A stretch of DNA of 18,278 nt, taken from DALYLB01 sp046154695. Its GTDB lineage: Bacteria; Acidobacteriota; Blastocatellia; RBC074. Of the stretch, positions 1-8,186 are shown piece after piece. The stretch's first letter is position 1. Every line of letters starts with the position of its first letter. Position numbers and translations under genes: made by a program. The stretch lies in contig JBJXFI010000002.1 of the NCBI GenBank assembly GCA_046154695.1, positions 1 to 18,278 of the forward strand, given 5' to 3'. Under the pieces are notes generated by a model. It searched no databases, was not told the DNA's origin, and was given only the letters and a program-made list of their open reading frames with translations.

Positions 1-711
1 TCTCCCTATCACCGTGTTCTGAGCATCCCCACGATGTGGTGGATCATCCTTTCCGGCGCGCTCCATAATTTCAACGCGTACGCGGTCAACGCCTTTCTGC
101 CCGCCTATCTGGGGCGCTATCACGGGCTGGGTCTGCAGCGGGCGAACACCATCGCCGCCTTCACGCTCGGGGCCGTGGGCGTCGTGGGGCTGCTCGGCGG
201 CGGCTTGCTCGCCGATTGGGCCCGGAAGAAGAGCCCCAGCGGACGGATGCTCCTCGGGTCCTGCGCGCTCTTCGTGCTGACTCCGCTGACCTATCTCGCG
301 CTCAGCCTGCCGAAGGGCGCGATCTCCACCTTCATGATCCTGATGGGAACGGGCTGGATGCTCTTTTATGTCTATTACGTGACCGTCTATCCGACCGTTC
401 AGGATGTGGTCGAACCTTCATTGCGGGGAACCGCGATGGCGCTCTATTTCTTCGCGATGTACGTGCTCGGCGGCGCGTTCGGCACGACGATCCTCGGCAT
501 GCTCAGCGACCATTTCGCCAAAAAGGCCATGTTTGCGGCCGGCGCCGATATCCTCACCGAGCCGTTCAAGGCCACCGGGCTTCACGACGCGTTCTTCATC
601 GTACCCGTGATCTCTCTCCTGCTCGGCCTCGTCCTCTTCGCCGGCTCCCGCACGGTTGCAAGAGATATGGAGAGGCTGCAACAATGGATGCGTCAGGCGT
701 CGGGAAATTGA
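1..711 (+). CDS. MFS transporter, C-terminal half (5' end outside window)
   Basis: The frame is open from the first base (SPYHRVLSIPTMWW...) to the TGA at 709-711, so the gene begins upstream of the window; the ATG at 34 is internal. About 236 residues are visible, with six hydrophobic segments that fit TM7-TM12 of a 12-helix major facilitator. The loop GGGLLADWARKK after the second segment matches the conserved MFS loop motif (G-x-L-a-D-r-x-g-r-k), here between TM8 and TM9. The end is a short basic cytoplasmic tail (ARDMERLQQWMRQ). The protein would be in the inner membrane. The substrate cannot be told from this half. The metal-binding-domain gene follows 45 bp downstream on the same strand and may be co-transcribed, which allows, but does not show, a metal-related substrate. 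Confidence 0.88.
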   Translation, partial: SPYHRVLSIPTMWWIILSGALHNFNAYAVNAFLPAYLGRYHGLGLQRANTIAAFTLGAVGVVGLLGGGLLADWARKKSPSGRMLLGSCALFVLTPLTYLALSLPKGAISTFMILMGTGWMLFYVYYVTVYPTVQDVVEPSLRGTAMALYFFAMYVLGGAFGTTILGMLSDHFAKKAMFAAGADILTEPFKATGLHDAFFIVPVISLLLGLVLFAGSRTVARDMERLQQWMRQASGN

Positions 712-756
712 GACGCTCTCGATGGAGATCGTGGGCTTTATTGATTGAGGGAGCTT

Positions 757-1815
757 ATGAGCAATACGCGGAGAATATTTTTGTGGAAGGGAGGCGCGGC
801 GCTGGCCGCATCGGCGGTGATGGCGCGATCGGTCTTCGGGCAGGAGCCGCAGCCGGAGCCCCGGATTTACGTCTGCCCGATGCATCCCGATGTGCAGTCG
901 AAGGTTCCCGGCAAATGCCAGAAATGCAACATGAAACTGATGGCGACGCGGGCCGGGGGCAGCGAGGATTTCTATTCCTGCCCGATGCATCCCGACGTGG
1001 TGTCGAATCAGCCGGGGAACTGTCCGAAATGCAAAATGAAGCTGGTCAAGTCGGCGCCGCCGGAAAGCAGCGATTATATCGTGCGGGTTCAGACGACGCC
1101 CGCGCGCGTGCTTCCCGGCAAAAAAGTGAAATTCCGCTTCACCATTCTTCATCCGGGGACGGAAAAGCAGGTTACGGAGTTCAATCTGCTGCACGAGATG
1201 CCGTTTCACCTGTTCATCATCAGCCAGGACTTTTCGGAGTTCCAGCACATACATCCCGACAGGCAGCCGGACGGGAGCTTCACGATCGAGACGGTTCTGC
1301 CGCGGGCCGGGTATTACAAGATCTTCTGCGACTTCTTCCCCGCGGGCGGCGTTCCGCAGGTCGTCCATCGCAGCCTGGTGACGGCCGGATTCCGGGGCGA
1401 TCTGGTCGGATCGCAGGCCCGGCTTGTGCCGGAAAAGACGCTGGTCAAGACGCTCGAAGGCACCCGCTTCGAGCTCAGGTTCGACCCGGAGGCGCCCGTC
1501 TCCGGAAAGCCGGCCGAACTTCACTATCACATCGTGGATGAGAAGAGCGGCGCGCCGGTCGCCGACCTGCGCCCTTATCTCGGGGCCTGGGGACACACGC
1601 TGATCCTCAGCGAGGACGCCACCGACTATCTGCATTCGCATCCGACCGAGATGATTCCGGAAGACGGCGACCGGGCGGCCTTGCAGGGCGGGCCCGATGT
1701 CGTCTTCGATACCTTCTTCCCCCGCCCGGGCAACTATCGCATCTGGTCGCAGTTTCTCCGCGATCGCCGGCTGATCACCGTGTCGTTTACGGTCCACGTT
1801 CCCCGATTGAGCTGA
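757..1815 (+). CDS. Tat-exported protein with two heavy-metal-binding (CPMHP) domains
   Basis: 352 residues. The N-terminus is a twin-arginine signal (NTRRIFLWKGGAALAASAV) ending near SVFGQ. Two copies of the short heavy-metal-binding domain follow, at about residues 37-62 and 72-98. Each has YxCPMHPDV, then PGxCxKCxMKL, so each carries two Cys-containing knuckles plus Met and His ligands. This domain is found in copper/silver P-type ATPases and CusB-like efflux proteins. The C-terminal 250 residues contain two beta-rich modules with His-rich motifs (FQHIHPD; YLHSHPTEM) typical of periplasmic copper-associated proteins. The ATG at 757 is preferred over a TTG at 745 because GAGG (747-750) lies 6 nt before it and the Tat motif then begins at the right distance. 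Predicted role: periplasmic metal binding or resistance. The metal is inferred, not shown. Confidence 0.85.
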   Translation: MSNTRRIFLWKGGAALAASAVMARSVFGQEPQPEPRIYVCPMHPDVQSKVPGKCQKCNMKLMATRAGGSEDFYSCPMHPDVVSNQPGNCPKCKMKLVKSAPPESSDYIVRVQTTPARVLPGKKVKFRFTILHPGTEKQVTEFNLLHEMPFHLFIISQDFSEFQHIHPDRQPDGSFTIETVLPRAGYYKIFCDFFPAGGVPQVVHRSLVTAGFRGDLVGSQARLVPEKTLVKTLEGTRFELRFDPEAPVSGKPAELHYHIVDEKSGAPVADLRPYLGAWGHTLILSEDATDYLHSHPTEMIPEDGDRAALQGGPDVVFDTFFPRPGNYRIWSQFLRDRRLITVSFTVHVPRLS

Positions 1816-1879
1816 TGCGATCGCGCTCTTCGGATGGAAGAGGAACTCAACGGCCCAGGCCGTCAAGAATTGAAATTGT

Positions 1880-4540
1880 ATGAAGCGCTACCACCACCTG
1901 AAGTTGTTCTGTTTCGTCGCGTCGCTGGCTCTCTTTGGCTTTTTCAATGCCGGGCGGGTGCAATCGCGCGCGCAGAGCGGAGACGAAGCCCTCGCGCAGA
2001 AGGCGGTCTCGATTCTGCACGCGCACTGCATTCAGTGCCACGGCGCGGACAAGGCCTCCGGTCTCGATCTGCGGACCCGCGAAGGCCTGCTTCGCGGCGG
2101 TTCGCGCGGCCCGGCCGTCAAGCCGGGCAGGCACGAAGAGAGCCTGCTGCATCGTTTCATCGAGGGGGAAGAGAAGCCGCGCATGCCGCTCGGCGACGAG
2201 CTCAATGCCGTCGATTCCGAAGTCCTCAATGCCTGGATCGACAAGGGCGCGCCGTGGCCCGAGAACAGGAGTTTTTCGCCCCTCGCCCCCGCGCGCGCGC
2301 CCGAGAAGCGAATCACCGACGAGCAGCGCAATTACTGGGCGTTTCGCCAGCCGGTGCGGCCCGCGCCACCGGCGGTCAGGCAAACCGCCTGGGTCCGAAA
2401 TCCGATCGATGCCTTTATCCTGGCGGGACTGGAGGCGAAGGGGCTGGCGCCCAATCCGCGCGCCGATAAACGAACGCTGATCCGCCGCGTGACCTTCGAC
2501 CTGACGGGGCTGCCCCCGGCGCGGGCGGAGGTCGACGCCTTCCTGGCCGACAACGCGCCCGATGCCTATGAGAAGCTCGTGCGTCGATTGCTCGCGAGCC
2601 CGCGATATGGCGAGCGATGGGCGCAGCATTGGCTGGATGTTGTCCGCTTCGGCGAGACAAACGGATTCGAACTTGACGCCGATCGGGAGCAGGCCTGGCG
2701 ATATCGCGATTACGTCGTGCGGTCGCTCAATGACGACAAGCCGTATGACCGGTTCCTGATCGAGCAGATCGCGGGCGATGAGATCGATCCCGACAATTTC
2801 GAGCTGCGCGTCGCAACGGGCTTTCTGCGCGCCGGGCCGCAGCACGTCGTGGCGGGAAATCAGGACGTTGCGCTCAACCGGCAGGAGTGGCTGACCGAGG
2901 TGATGTTCAGCGTGGGCAACGGCGTGATGGGCCTGACCGTCGGATGCGCGCGATGCCACGATCACAAGTTCGATCCGATCCCGCAGGCCGATTTCTACCG
3001 GCTGCAGGCCTTCTTCGCCGCCGCCGACAATTACGATTACAAGCGGCCGACGAAGGCCGAGGAGGATGCTCACGCCGAGGCCGTCAAGGCCCACCGCGCC
3101 AAACTCAAGCCGATCCTCGATGAGATCGCCGTCATCGAGAAGCCGTATAAGGAGCGCATCGAGGCCGAGAAGCGCGCGGCGCTCGAGCCGCTCTATGCCG
3201 GGGCGCTCGCGAAAGAGGCGGGGCAGCGCAGCGAGCAGGAGAAGCAACTGGCGAAACAGGCCTTCCGGATGATCGATGTCAAGTGGGAGGAGATCCTCGC
3301 CGCGCTGACGCCGGCCGACCGCGAGAGGCGCGCCGCGCTGCGAAATAAGATGCACACGCTGAATCTCTATGCGCCGGAGCCGCTGCCGAGGGCGCTGGCC
3401 GTGGCCGACATCATGACGCCCCCCCCCGTGATGCGCATTCTCAAGGGAGGCGATGTGCATCGTCCCGGAGACGAGGCGCCGCCGCGTTTTCCCAGCGTGA
3501 CGCTGCCGCCCGCCGCGCCGCCCGCCGCCGCCGTCGAACCGGTTCAGCGAGGCGAATTCAAATCCACAGGCCGCAGGCTGGCGCTTGCCCGATGGCTCAC
3601 CCGGCCCGACAACCCGCTGACGGCCCGGGTGATGATGAACCGATTGTGGCATTACCATTTCGGAAGAGGCATCGTCGCCACGCCGAACGATTTCGGCCGA
3701 AACGGCCAGCAGCCCACGCATCCCGGGCTGCTCGACTGGCTCGCCGCGGAATTCGCGGCGCCCTCCCCAACCGGCAACCGCCCCTGGACGCTGAAGCGCA
3801 TGCACGAGACGATCCTGCTCTCGAACGCGTATCAGCAGGCCTCGACGATCGATGATGCGAAGGCGAGGATCGACCCCGAAAACAGCCTCTTCTGGCGGAT
3901 GAACCGGCAGCGCGTCGATGCCGAGGCGCTGCGCGATTCGGTTCTCTCGGTCGCCGGCACGCTGACCGAGCAGATGGGCGGCCCCTCAATCCGCGTCCCC
4001 CTCGAACCCGAAGTCGTCGACACGGTCTTTACCGAATCCGAGCCTGATAATTTGTGGCCCGTCCATCCCGACCCGCGCCAGCATGCGCGGCGGAGCCTCT
4101 ACCTGATCCGCAAGCGAAATGTCCGGCTGCCGCTGCTGGTCGCCTATGACGCGCCGGATATGATGAGTTCGTGCGGCGCTCGCGCCGTCAGCGTCCACGC
4201 GCTGCAATCGCTTACGCTGATGAACAGCGAGTTTATGCTCGGCCAAAGCCGCGCCCTCGCCGAACGCCTGATGAAGGAGGCCGCCGGCGGGACGGACACG
4301 GCCCGGATCACGCGCCTCTATCAGCTCGCCTTCGCGCGCAAGCCGTTGCCGGCGGAGCTTCGGGCCGCGCGGCAATTCCTGCGGGGGCAGACGGCGCTCC
4401 TGCGAGAGCGCATCGCCCGCGGCGAACCCGTCGCCGCGCTTGCCGATCCGGCGAGGGGCGTCGATCCCGCGCGGGCCGCCGCGTGGGTCGATCTTTGCCT
4501 CGCGACGCTCAACCTCAACGAGTTCGTCTATCTGAATTGA
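1880..4540 (+). CDS. PSCyt1-DUF1549-DUF1553 cytochrome-type protein
   Basis: 886 residues, the usual full length for this family. A hydrophobic signal segment covers residues 7-24. The PSCyt1 domain has a c-type haem motif CIQCH (C50, C53, H54), with KPRMP around residue 102 as the likely distal methionine. DUF1549 spans about 174-385, starting NPIDAFILAGL and including a second CxxCH (CARCH, C356-H360). A charged, probably helical linker covers 390-480. DUF1553 follows from about 563 (RRLALARWLTRPDNPLTARVMMNRLW) to the end. These proteins are abundant in Planctomycetes, Verrucomicrobia and Acidobacteria; their biochemical function is not established, and they usually sit beside a DUF1501 gene. 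That partner is at 11638 here. The gene starts 64 bp after the metal-binding protein with no clear Shine-Dalgarno. A nine-C run lies inside the linker at 3419-3427. Confidence 0.93.
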   Translation: MKRYHHLKLFCFVASLALFGFFNAGRVQSRAQSGDEALAQKAVSILHAHCIQCHGADKASGLDLRTREGLLRGGSRGPAVKPGRHEESLLHRFIEGEEKPRMPLGDELNAVDSEVLNAWIDKGAPWPENRSFSPLAPARAPEKRITDEQRNYWAFRQPVRPAPPAVRQTAWVRNPIDAFILAGLEAKGLAPNPRADKRTLIRRVTFDLTGLPPARAEVDAFLADNAPDAYEKLVRRLLASPRYGERWAQHWLDVVRFGETNGFELDADREQAWRYRDYVVRSLNDDKPYDRFLIEQIAGDEIDPDNFELRVATGFLRAGPQHVVAGNQDVALNRQEWLTEVMFSVGNGVMGLTVGCARCHDHKFDPIPQADFYRLQAFFAAADNYDYKRPTKAEEDAHAEAVKAHRAKLKPILDEIAVIEKPYKERIEAEKRAALEPLYAGALAKEAGQRSEQEKQLAKQAFRMIDVKWEEILAALTPADRERRAALRNKMHTLNLYAPEPLPRALAVADIMTPPPVMRILKGGDVHRPGDEAPPRFPSVTLPPAAPPAAAVEPVQRGEFKSTGRRLALARWLTRPDNPLTARVMMNRLWHYHFGRGIVATPNDFGRNGQQPTHPGLLDWLAAEFAAPSPTGNRPWTLKRMHETILLSNAYQQASTIDDAKARIDPENSLFWRMNRQRVDAEALRDSVLSVAGTLTEQMGGPSIRVPLEPEVVDTVFTESEPDNLWPVHPDPRQHARRSLYLIRKRNVRLPLLVAYDAPDMMSSCGARAVSVHALQSLTLMNSEFMLGQSRALAERLMKEAAGGTDTARITRLYQLAFARKPLPAELRAARQFLRGQTALLRERIARGEPVAALADPARGVDPARAAAWVDLCLATLNLNEFVYLN

Positions 4541-4568
4541 GCCCGCGGGCGCGCCGGACGCTCGAAAT

Positions 4569-5459
4569 TCAATTGATTTGCAGATATTTGTAGAGCACGC
4601 GGAACAGGCGATATCCTTGCAAATAGTCCGCGGCCTGAAAGCGAACGGTGCGTTCGTCGATGCGCTTGACGGTCGGAATCTCTTCGGCCACGGCGGCGAG
4701 CGCGGTCTGCGTGAACACGACTTCAAAGACGGCCGGAGTCGCCGGCTTCACCGGCCGGATTTCCAGGCGCCTCTTGATCGCGCGCGCGGCTCCTTCGCGA
4801 ATGCGGCGGCGCGCTTCCTCCGGCCGCAGGGAGCGCGCCGCGAGCGTGCCGATGGCCTCCTTGACCTGCACCCCCTCGATATTGGGAATGAGTTCGCGCG
4901 CCTCTGCGATCGCCGCCTGGTCGCCGGTGATCATCACGACGGGCACGCCGTATGCGCCCGCGGCGAAGATGTTCATCCCGCCCTCGCCGACCGACCGGCC
5001 ATTGATGCGCAAATCGCCGACGGTCCCGCTGCCTGTGTGCGCCAGCACGCCGACCGCGCTCCCGGCTTTCGCGTGGTAGCCGATAAAGATCACCGCGTCG
5101 AACGTGCTGTCGAGCCCCTCGGTCATCCCCATCGGTTTGATGTTGCTGCTGATCAGTTCGGCGGGCGCGCGCAACTCTTCGATCAGCAGGTTGCGCATCG
5201 ATCCATGCGAGTCATTGACGACGATCTCCGTCGCGCCCGCGTCGAGCGCGCCGTCAATCGCGGCGTTCGTCTCCTCGGTCATCAGGCGCCGGAAGCGGTT
5301 GTAGTCCGCGCCGCCCGCGCCGGTCTGATCGCCCGTGACGACGCCGCTAATGCCTTCCATATCGACCGAAATGAACACTCTCGACTTTTGCGTCCGCTGC
5401 TGCGCGGGAGCGGTTCCCGCCAACAGCAAAATGATCAGCAGAGCTTTGACTTTATTCAT
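4569..5459 (-). CDS. M55 family D-aminopeptidase (DppA-like), exported
   Basis: 296 residues. It resembles Bacillus subtilis DppA along its length. Metal ligands are visible in order: D33 and E35 (SVDMEGISG), H85 (NDSHGSM), H129 (IGYHAKAG) and E159 (SVGEGGMN). H141 (LAHTGSG) matches the further conserved active-site histidine. Unlike DppA it begins with a signal peptide, MNKVKALLIILLLAGTAPAQ, so it probably acts outside the cytoplasm. The family removes N-terminal D-amino acids such as D-Ala from D-Ala-D-Ala or D-Ala-Gly-Gly. The start at 5459 is supported by a GGAGAGG sequence about 5-10 nt upstream and by the signal peptide; an in-frame ATG further out (5513) would bury the signal. The gene is convergent with the DUF1553 gene (28 bp gap). 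It lies near a dipeptide-type ABC importer. Confidence 0.92.
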   Translation of the reverse strand: MNKVKALLIILLLAGTAPAQQRTQKSRVFISVDMEGISGVVTGDQTGAGGADYNRFRRLMTEETNAAIDGALDAGATEIVVNDSHGSMRNLLIEELRAPAELISSNIKPMGMTEGLDSTFDAVIFIGYHAKAGSAVGVLAHTGSGTVGDLRINGRSVGEGGMNIFAAGAYGVPVVMITGDQAAIAEARELIPNIEGVQVKEAIGTLAARSLRPEEARRRIREGAARAIKRRLEIRPVKPATPAVFEVVFTQTALAAVAEEIPTVKRIDERTVRFQAADYLQGYRLFRVLYKYLQIN

Positions 5460-5635
5460 CGGAGCCTCTCCGTCGCAATCTTTTTCGCGTCCCTGTGGCG
5501 CATCCCGCGGCAAACGCGAACCGGCCGGGAAACATGCCGAAGTGTCGCGGTAATGCCTCGGCAGTATAGGCTCGCCGCTCGTTTTTTAGGAGCTGTCATG
5601 TCGCGTGGCGACGTCCGGAAACAATGATTGGACGC

Positions 5636-5667
5636 GGCACAAGCTGGACAGCTTGTGCCACTTTTTC
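5636..5667 (+). repeat. Palindromic repeat copy 1, in the leader of the GNAT gene
   Basis: The arms GGCACAAGCTG and CAGCTTGTGCC are separated by GA (5636-5659), giving an 11-bp perfect hairpin. It is followed by ACTTTTTC (5660-5667). The same 32 bases occur in inverse orientation at 7957-7988. The Shine-Dalgarno GGAGGA (5671-5676) and the GNAT start codon (5684) follow immediately. The repeat could be a REP-like element, an RNA hairpin in the leader, or an operator. Confidence 0.85.
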
Positions 5668-5683
5668 TGCGGAGGATCAGGCA

Positions 5684-6193
5684 ATGATGGTGATGGAAAC
5701 GGACCGGTTGATTTTGCGCCGGATGACGAGCGAGGATGCCGGCTTCATCCTCGAACTGTTGAATGACGCCGACTTTCTTCGGAATATCGGCGATCGCGGG
5801 GTGCGCTCGCTGGAAGATGCCCGCGGGTATATTCTGAACGGCCCCGTGGAAAGCTACAACCGGTTCGGATTCGGTCTATACCTTGTCGAGCGGAAGGATC
5901 CGCCGGCGTCGATCGGAATTTGCGGTCTGATCAAGCGGGACGCGCTGGAGGACGTCGATATCGGATTCGCCTTCCTCCCTCGATTTCGATCGCGGGGATA
6001 CGCCGTGGAGGCGGCCTCGGCGGTAAAGACCCATGCCCGGGAGCGAATCGGCTTGAGCCGCCTTGCCGCCATCACCAATCCCGAAAACCATGCCTCCATC
6101 CGCGTGCTGGAGAAGCTCGGCCTTCGGTTTGAGCGCATGATCCGGTTGTCCGGGGAGGAGGCCGAAATAAAGCTGTTTACAATCGTCCTGTGA
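5684..6193 (+). CDS. GNAT family N-acetyltransferase (RimJ/RimL type)
   Basis: 169 residues, normal for a single-domain GNAT. It begins METDRLILRRMTSEDA, the typical opening of the RimJ/RimL-like subgroup. The acetyl-CoA binding loop is seen as PRFRSRGYAVEA (about 99-110), and the C-terminal signature as NPENHASIRVLEKLGLRF (132-149). It is a probable cytoplasmic acetyl-CoA-dependent acetyltransferase; the acceptor (protein N-terminus, antibiotic or other small molecule) cannot be deduced. The start at 5684 is chosen because GGAGGA lies 7 nt upstream. The frame stays open farther upstream only because it reads through the palindromic repeat. It is convergent with the substrate-binding-protein gene, with a 22-bp gap. 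Confidence 0.9.
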   Translation: MMVMETDRLILRRMTSEDAGFILELLNDADFLRNIGDRGVRSLEDARGYILNGPVESYNRFGFGLYLVERKDPPASIGICGLIKRDALEDVDIGFAFLPRFRSRGYAVEAASAVKTHARERIGLSRLAAITNPENHASIRVLEKLGLRFERMIRLSGEEAEIKLFTIVL

Positions 6194-6215
6194 CCTCTCA
6201 ACCGGATGCGGCGGC

Positions 6216-7937
6216 CTACCTTCGATAGAGCTCCTCGGCATTCCAGAGCACGAAATCGGGAAGCAGGGCGGGCTTGAGGTTGCCGATATCGGATTTCGCC
6301 GCGACGACGAGATGGCGCGAGGCGAGAAAGATGAAGGGTTGTTGATCGGCCATGATGGCCTGAACCTCATCGAAGAGTTTTCGGCGCTCCGCGGGGGCGC
6401 GGGTGATCATCTGGCGATCCATGAGCTGATCGATGCGCGCTTCCCAGGCGGTGGCGGGCCGCGATTGCCTGGGCTGCCACCAGTGATTCGCGCCGCGGCT
6501 CAGCAGGATGTTCATATGCGAGGAGGGATCGGCGTCGCCGCTGACGATGGCGAGCAGGCAGGCATCGTAATTGGCGCCCTCATCGATGCGGGAAAGCAGC
6601 GCGCGGGATTCGAGAAAGGCGAGGTTCACCTTGATGCCGATGCGCGCGAGGTCTTCCTGAATCAGGCTCGCCATCTTTTGACGGAGCGTGTTGCCGGCAT
6701 TGGTCGCCAGCGTGAAGGCGACCGGGCGCCCCTGCGGGTCGAGCAGCGTCTTCGAGGCGGATTGAAACCGAAATCCCGATGCCGACAGCAGGGACAGGGC
6801 GCGCATTGTATCGTGGGGATGGCGCGCAACCCTCGGATTGTGCCAGAGCCTGTCTCCCGTGGAGAGAAAGCCCCATTGCGGCGAGGCCTTGCCGTTGAAG
6901 GCCAGATTGACGATCGCATCCCGATCCATTGCGTGAGAGACGGCGCGCCGAAAGTTCGCATCCTGAAACCATACGAGTTTCACCGGATCGACACCGGGTT
7001 TGCCGCCATTGAGATTGAACCAGAGGATCTCCCGGATGAGGCTGGGGCCGAGATTCGTGATGCGTATCTTTCCCACCCGCTCCAGGGGCGCGAGCGCGTT
7101 CGCTTCGTCCGCGTTGAGCGGGCTTATCAGGTCGGTTTCGCCGGCCTGAAATTTGAGCAGTTGCGTGTTGCGATCCGGATCGAGGCTGAAGACAAGCTCG
7201 TCGAGATAGGGCAGGCGGCGGCCGGCCGCATCGGTCTTCCAGTAGTTTTCATTGCGAACGAGGACGACGCGCTGGCCGGGAACATAGGATTTCAATTTGA
7301 ATGGGCCGATGCCGACTATCTGCTCGGGCGGCGTGGAGAGGGTCCAGGCCTGTTCGAACCGGCCCTCGCGATGGATCGATTCGAGTTTGTGGCGCGGAAG
7401 AATCGGAAGCCCGTCAAAGAGGCGCACCGCCGCGGCATAGGCCGCGGGGAAAGCGAAGGAGACGGTGAAGGGATCGATTTTTCGAACCTCTACACGCCTG
7501 CCCCCGAACTCGAATTGACTCGAGAGGGCGGTGCTGACCTTCGGATCATTGATGACCTGAAAGGTGAAGATCACATCGTCGGCGGAAAGCGTCGCGCCAT
7601 CGGAATACTTGATGTTCCGCCGCAATCGGAAGGTGATCGCTTTTCCGTCCGGTGAAATCTTCCACGATTCGGCCAATTCGGGCTCGGGCTGCTGCGTCTG
7701 GCGGTTGATGCGAATGAGCGCGCCCATCAGGCAGTTATTGATCGCCGTCGTCTGATCGTCGAAGGAGAGCAGCCGGTTGAACGTTCGCGGGCCGGCCGAT
7801 TTTGAGATGACGATTCGCCCTCCACCGCGGGGAGCGGCGTCGCGCCCCTGGAATCCATTTGCCGCTTCCATGGCCGCGGGAAGAAAGACGAAAGGGAGAA
7901 GGCGGAGGGTTAGACGCTTCAGGGGGCTTCTATGCAT
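6216..7937 (-). CDS. ABC transporter family-5 substrate-binding protein (oligo/dipeptide type)
   Basis: 573 residues, usual for the DppA/OppA-like family-5 solute-binding proteins. A signal peptide (MHRSPLKRLTLRLLPFVFLPAAMEA) precedes the mature domain. Family landmarks are visible: LAESWKISPDGKAITFRLR, the adjacent YSDGATLSADDVIFTF, GIGPFKLKSYVPGQRVVLVRNENYW, and FRRAVSHAMDRDAIV. It should bind peptides or similar solutes outside the membrane and deliver them to the DppB/DppC-like permeases encoded upstream on the same strand (249 bp away). The start at 7937 is set by the signal peptide; GAGGAG (7950-7955) lies a rather long 12 nt before it. The frame continues open upstream through two palindromic repeats, but that extension has no recognisable protein. 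Confidence 0.9.
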   Translation of the reverse strand: MHRSPLKRLTLRLLPFVFLPAAMEAANGFQGRDAAPRGGGRIVISKSAGPRTFNRLLSFDDQTTAINNCLMGALIRINRQTQQPEPELAESWKISPDGKAITFRLRRNIKYSDGATLSADDVIFTFQVINDPKVSTALSSQFEFGGRRVEVRKIDPFTVSFAFPAAYAAAVRLFDGLPILPRHKLESIHREGRFEQAWTLSTPPEQIVGIGPFKLKSYVPGQRVVLVRNENYWKTDAAGRRLPYLDELVFSLDPDRNTQLLKFQAGETDLISPLNADEANALAPLERVGKIRITNLGPSLIREILWFNLNGGKPGVDPVKLVWFQDANFRRAVSHAMDRDAIVNLAFNGKASPQWGFLSTGDRLWHNPRVARHPHDTMRALSLLSASGFRFQSASKTLLDPQGRPVAFTLATNAGNTLRQKMASLIQEDLARIGIKVNLAFLESRALLSRIDEGANYDACLLAIVSGDADPSSHMNILLSRGANHWWQPRQSRPATAWEARIDQLMDRQMITRAPAERRKLFDEVQAIMADQQPFIFLASRHLVVAAKSDIGNLKPALLPDFVLWNAEELYRR

Positions 7938-7956
7938 GGCTTGTGTTGGCTCCTCG

Positions 7957-7988
7957 GAAAAAGTGGCACAAGCTGTCCAGCTTGTGCC
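7957..7988 (-). repeat. Palindromic repeat copy 2, in the leader of the substrate-binding-protein gene
   Basis: Read on the - strand it is identical to copy 1 over 32 bases: arms GGCACAAGCTG and CAGCTTGTGCC around GA (7988-7965), then ACTTTTTC (7964-7957). It is followed by CGAGGAG, the ribosome-binding region of the gene starting at 7937. The orientation relative to the downstream gene is therefore the same as in copy 1. Confidence 0.85.
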
Positions 7989-8082
7989 GATCCACCAGGC
8001 ACTCACGGAAAAAGACGGGGCCTCGATCGAGATCACTTCCGGCGCGCGCCCCGCCGCACTCATCACGCGCATCCTCACACCG

Positions 8083-8106
8083 GGCACAAGCTGGACAGCT
8101 TGTGCA
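8083..8106 (+). repeat. Palindromic repeat copy 3
   Basis: The palindrome GCACAAGCTG-GA-CAGCTTGTGC spans 8084-8105; the outermost pair is lost (G at 8083 against A at 8106). The ACTTTTTC tail of copies 1 and 2 is absent. Judged by the asymmetric GA centre it is on the + strand, opposite to copy 2, and 94 bp from it. The pair therefore brackets most of the gap between the DppC-like and substrate-binding genes. The remainder of 7938-8186 holds no gene that I recognise. Confidence 0.8.
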
Positions 8107-8186
8107 ACCATGCTTTGCGACATGAGCGACTCCCAGGTGAATGATCAGCATACCCGGCCGCTATGGTAGGGCGATCTCCCTCGATC

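Noticed and set aside
418..3805. Very long antisense open frames opposite the metal-binding and DUF1553 genes (482 and 652 codons).
   Set aside because: High-GC shadow frames; low-complexity Arg/Gly/His-rich translations with no domains, fully antisense to well-identified genes.
4541..4550. GCCCGCGGGC palindrome in the convergent gap between the DUF1553 and M55 genes, as a terminator.
   Set aside because: No room for a loop and no T-tract on either strand; such GC palindromes are expected by chance in this sequence.
7938..8123. N-terminal extension of the substrate-binding protein (62 codons).
   Set aside because: The extension is a translation of the palindromic repeats (TSWTACAT...); the signal peptide begins at the ATG at 7937.
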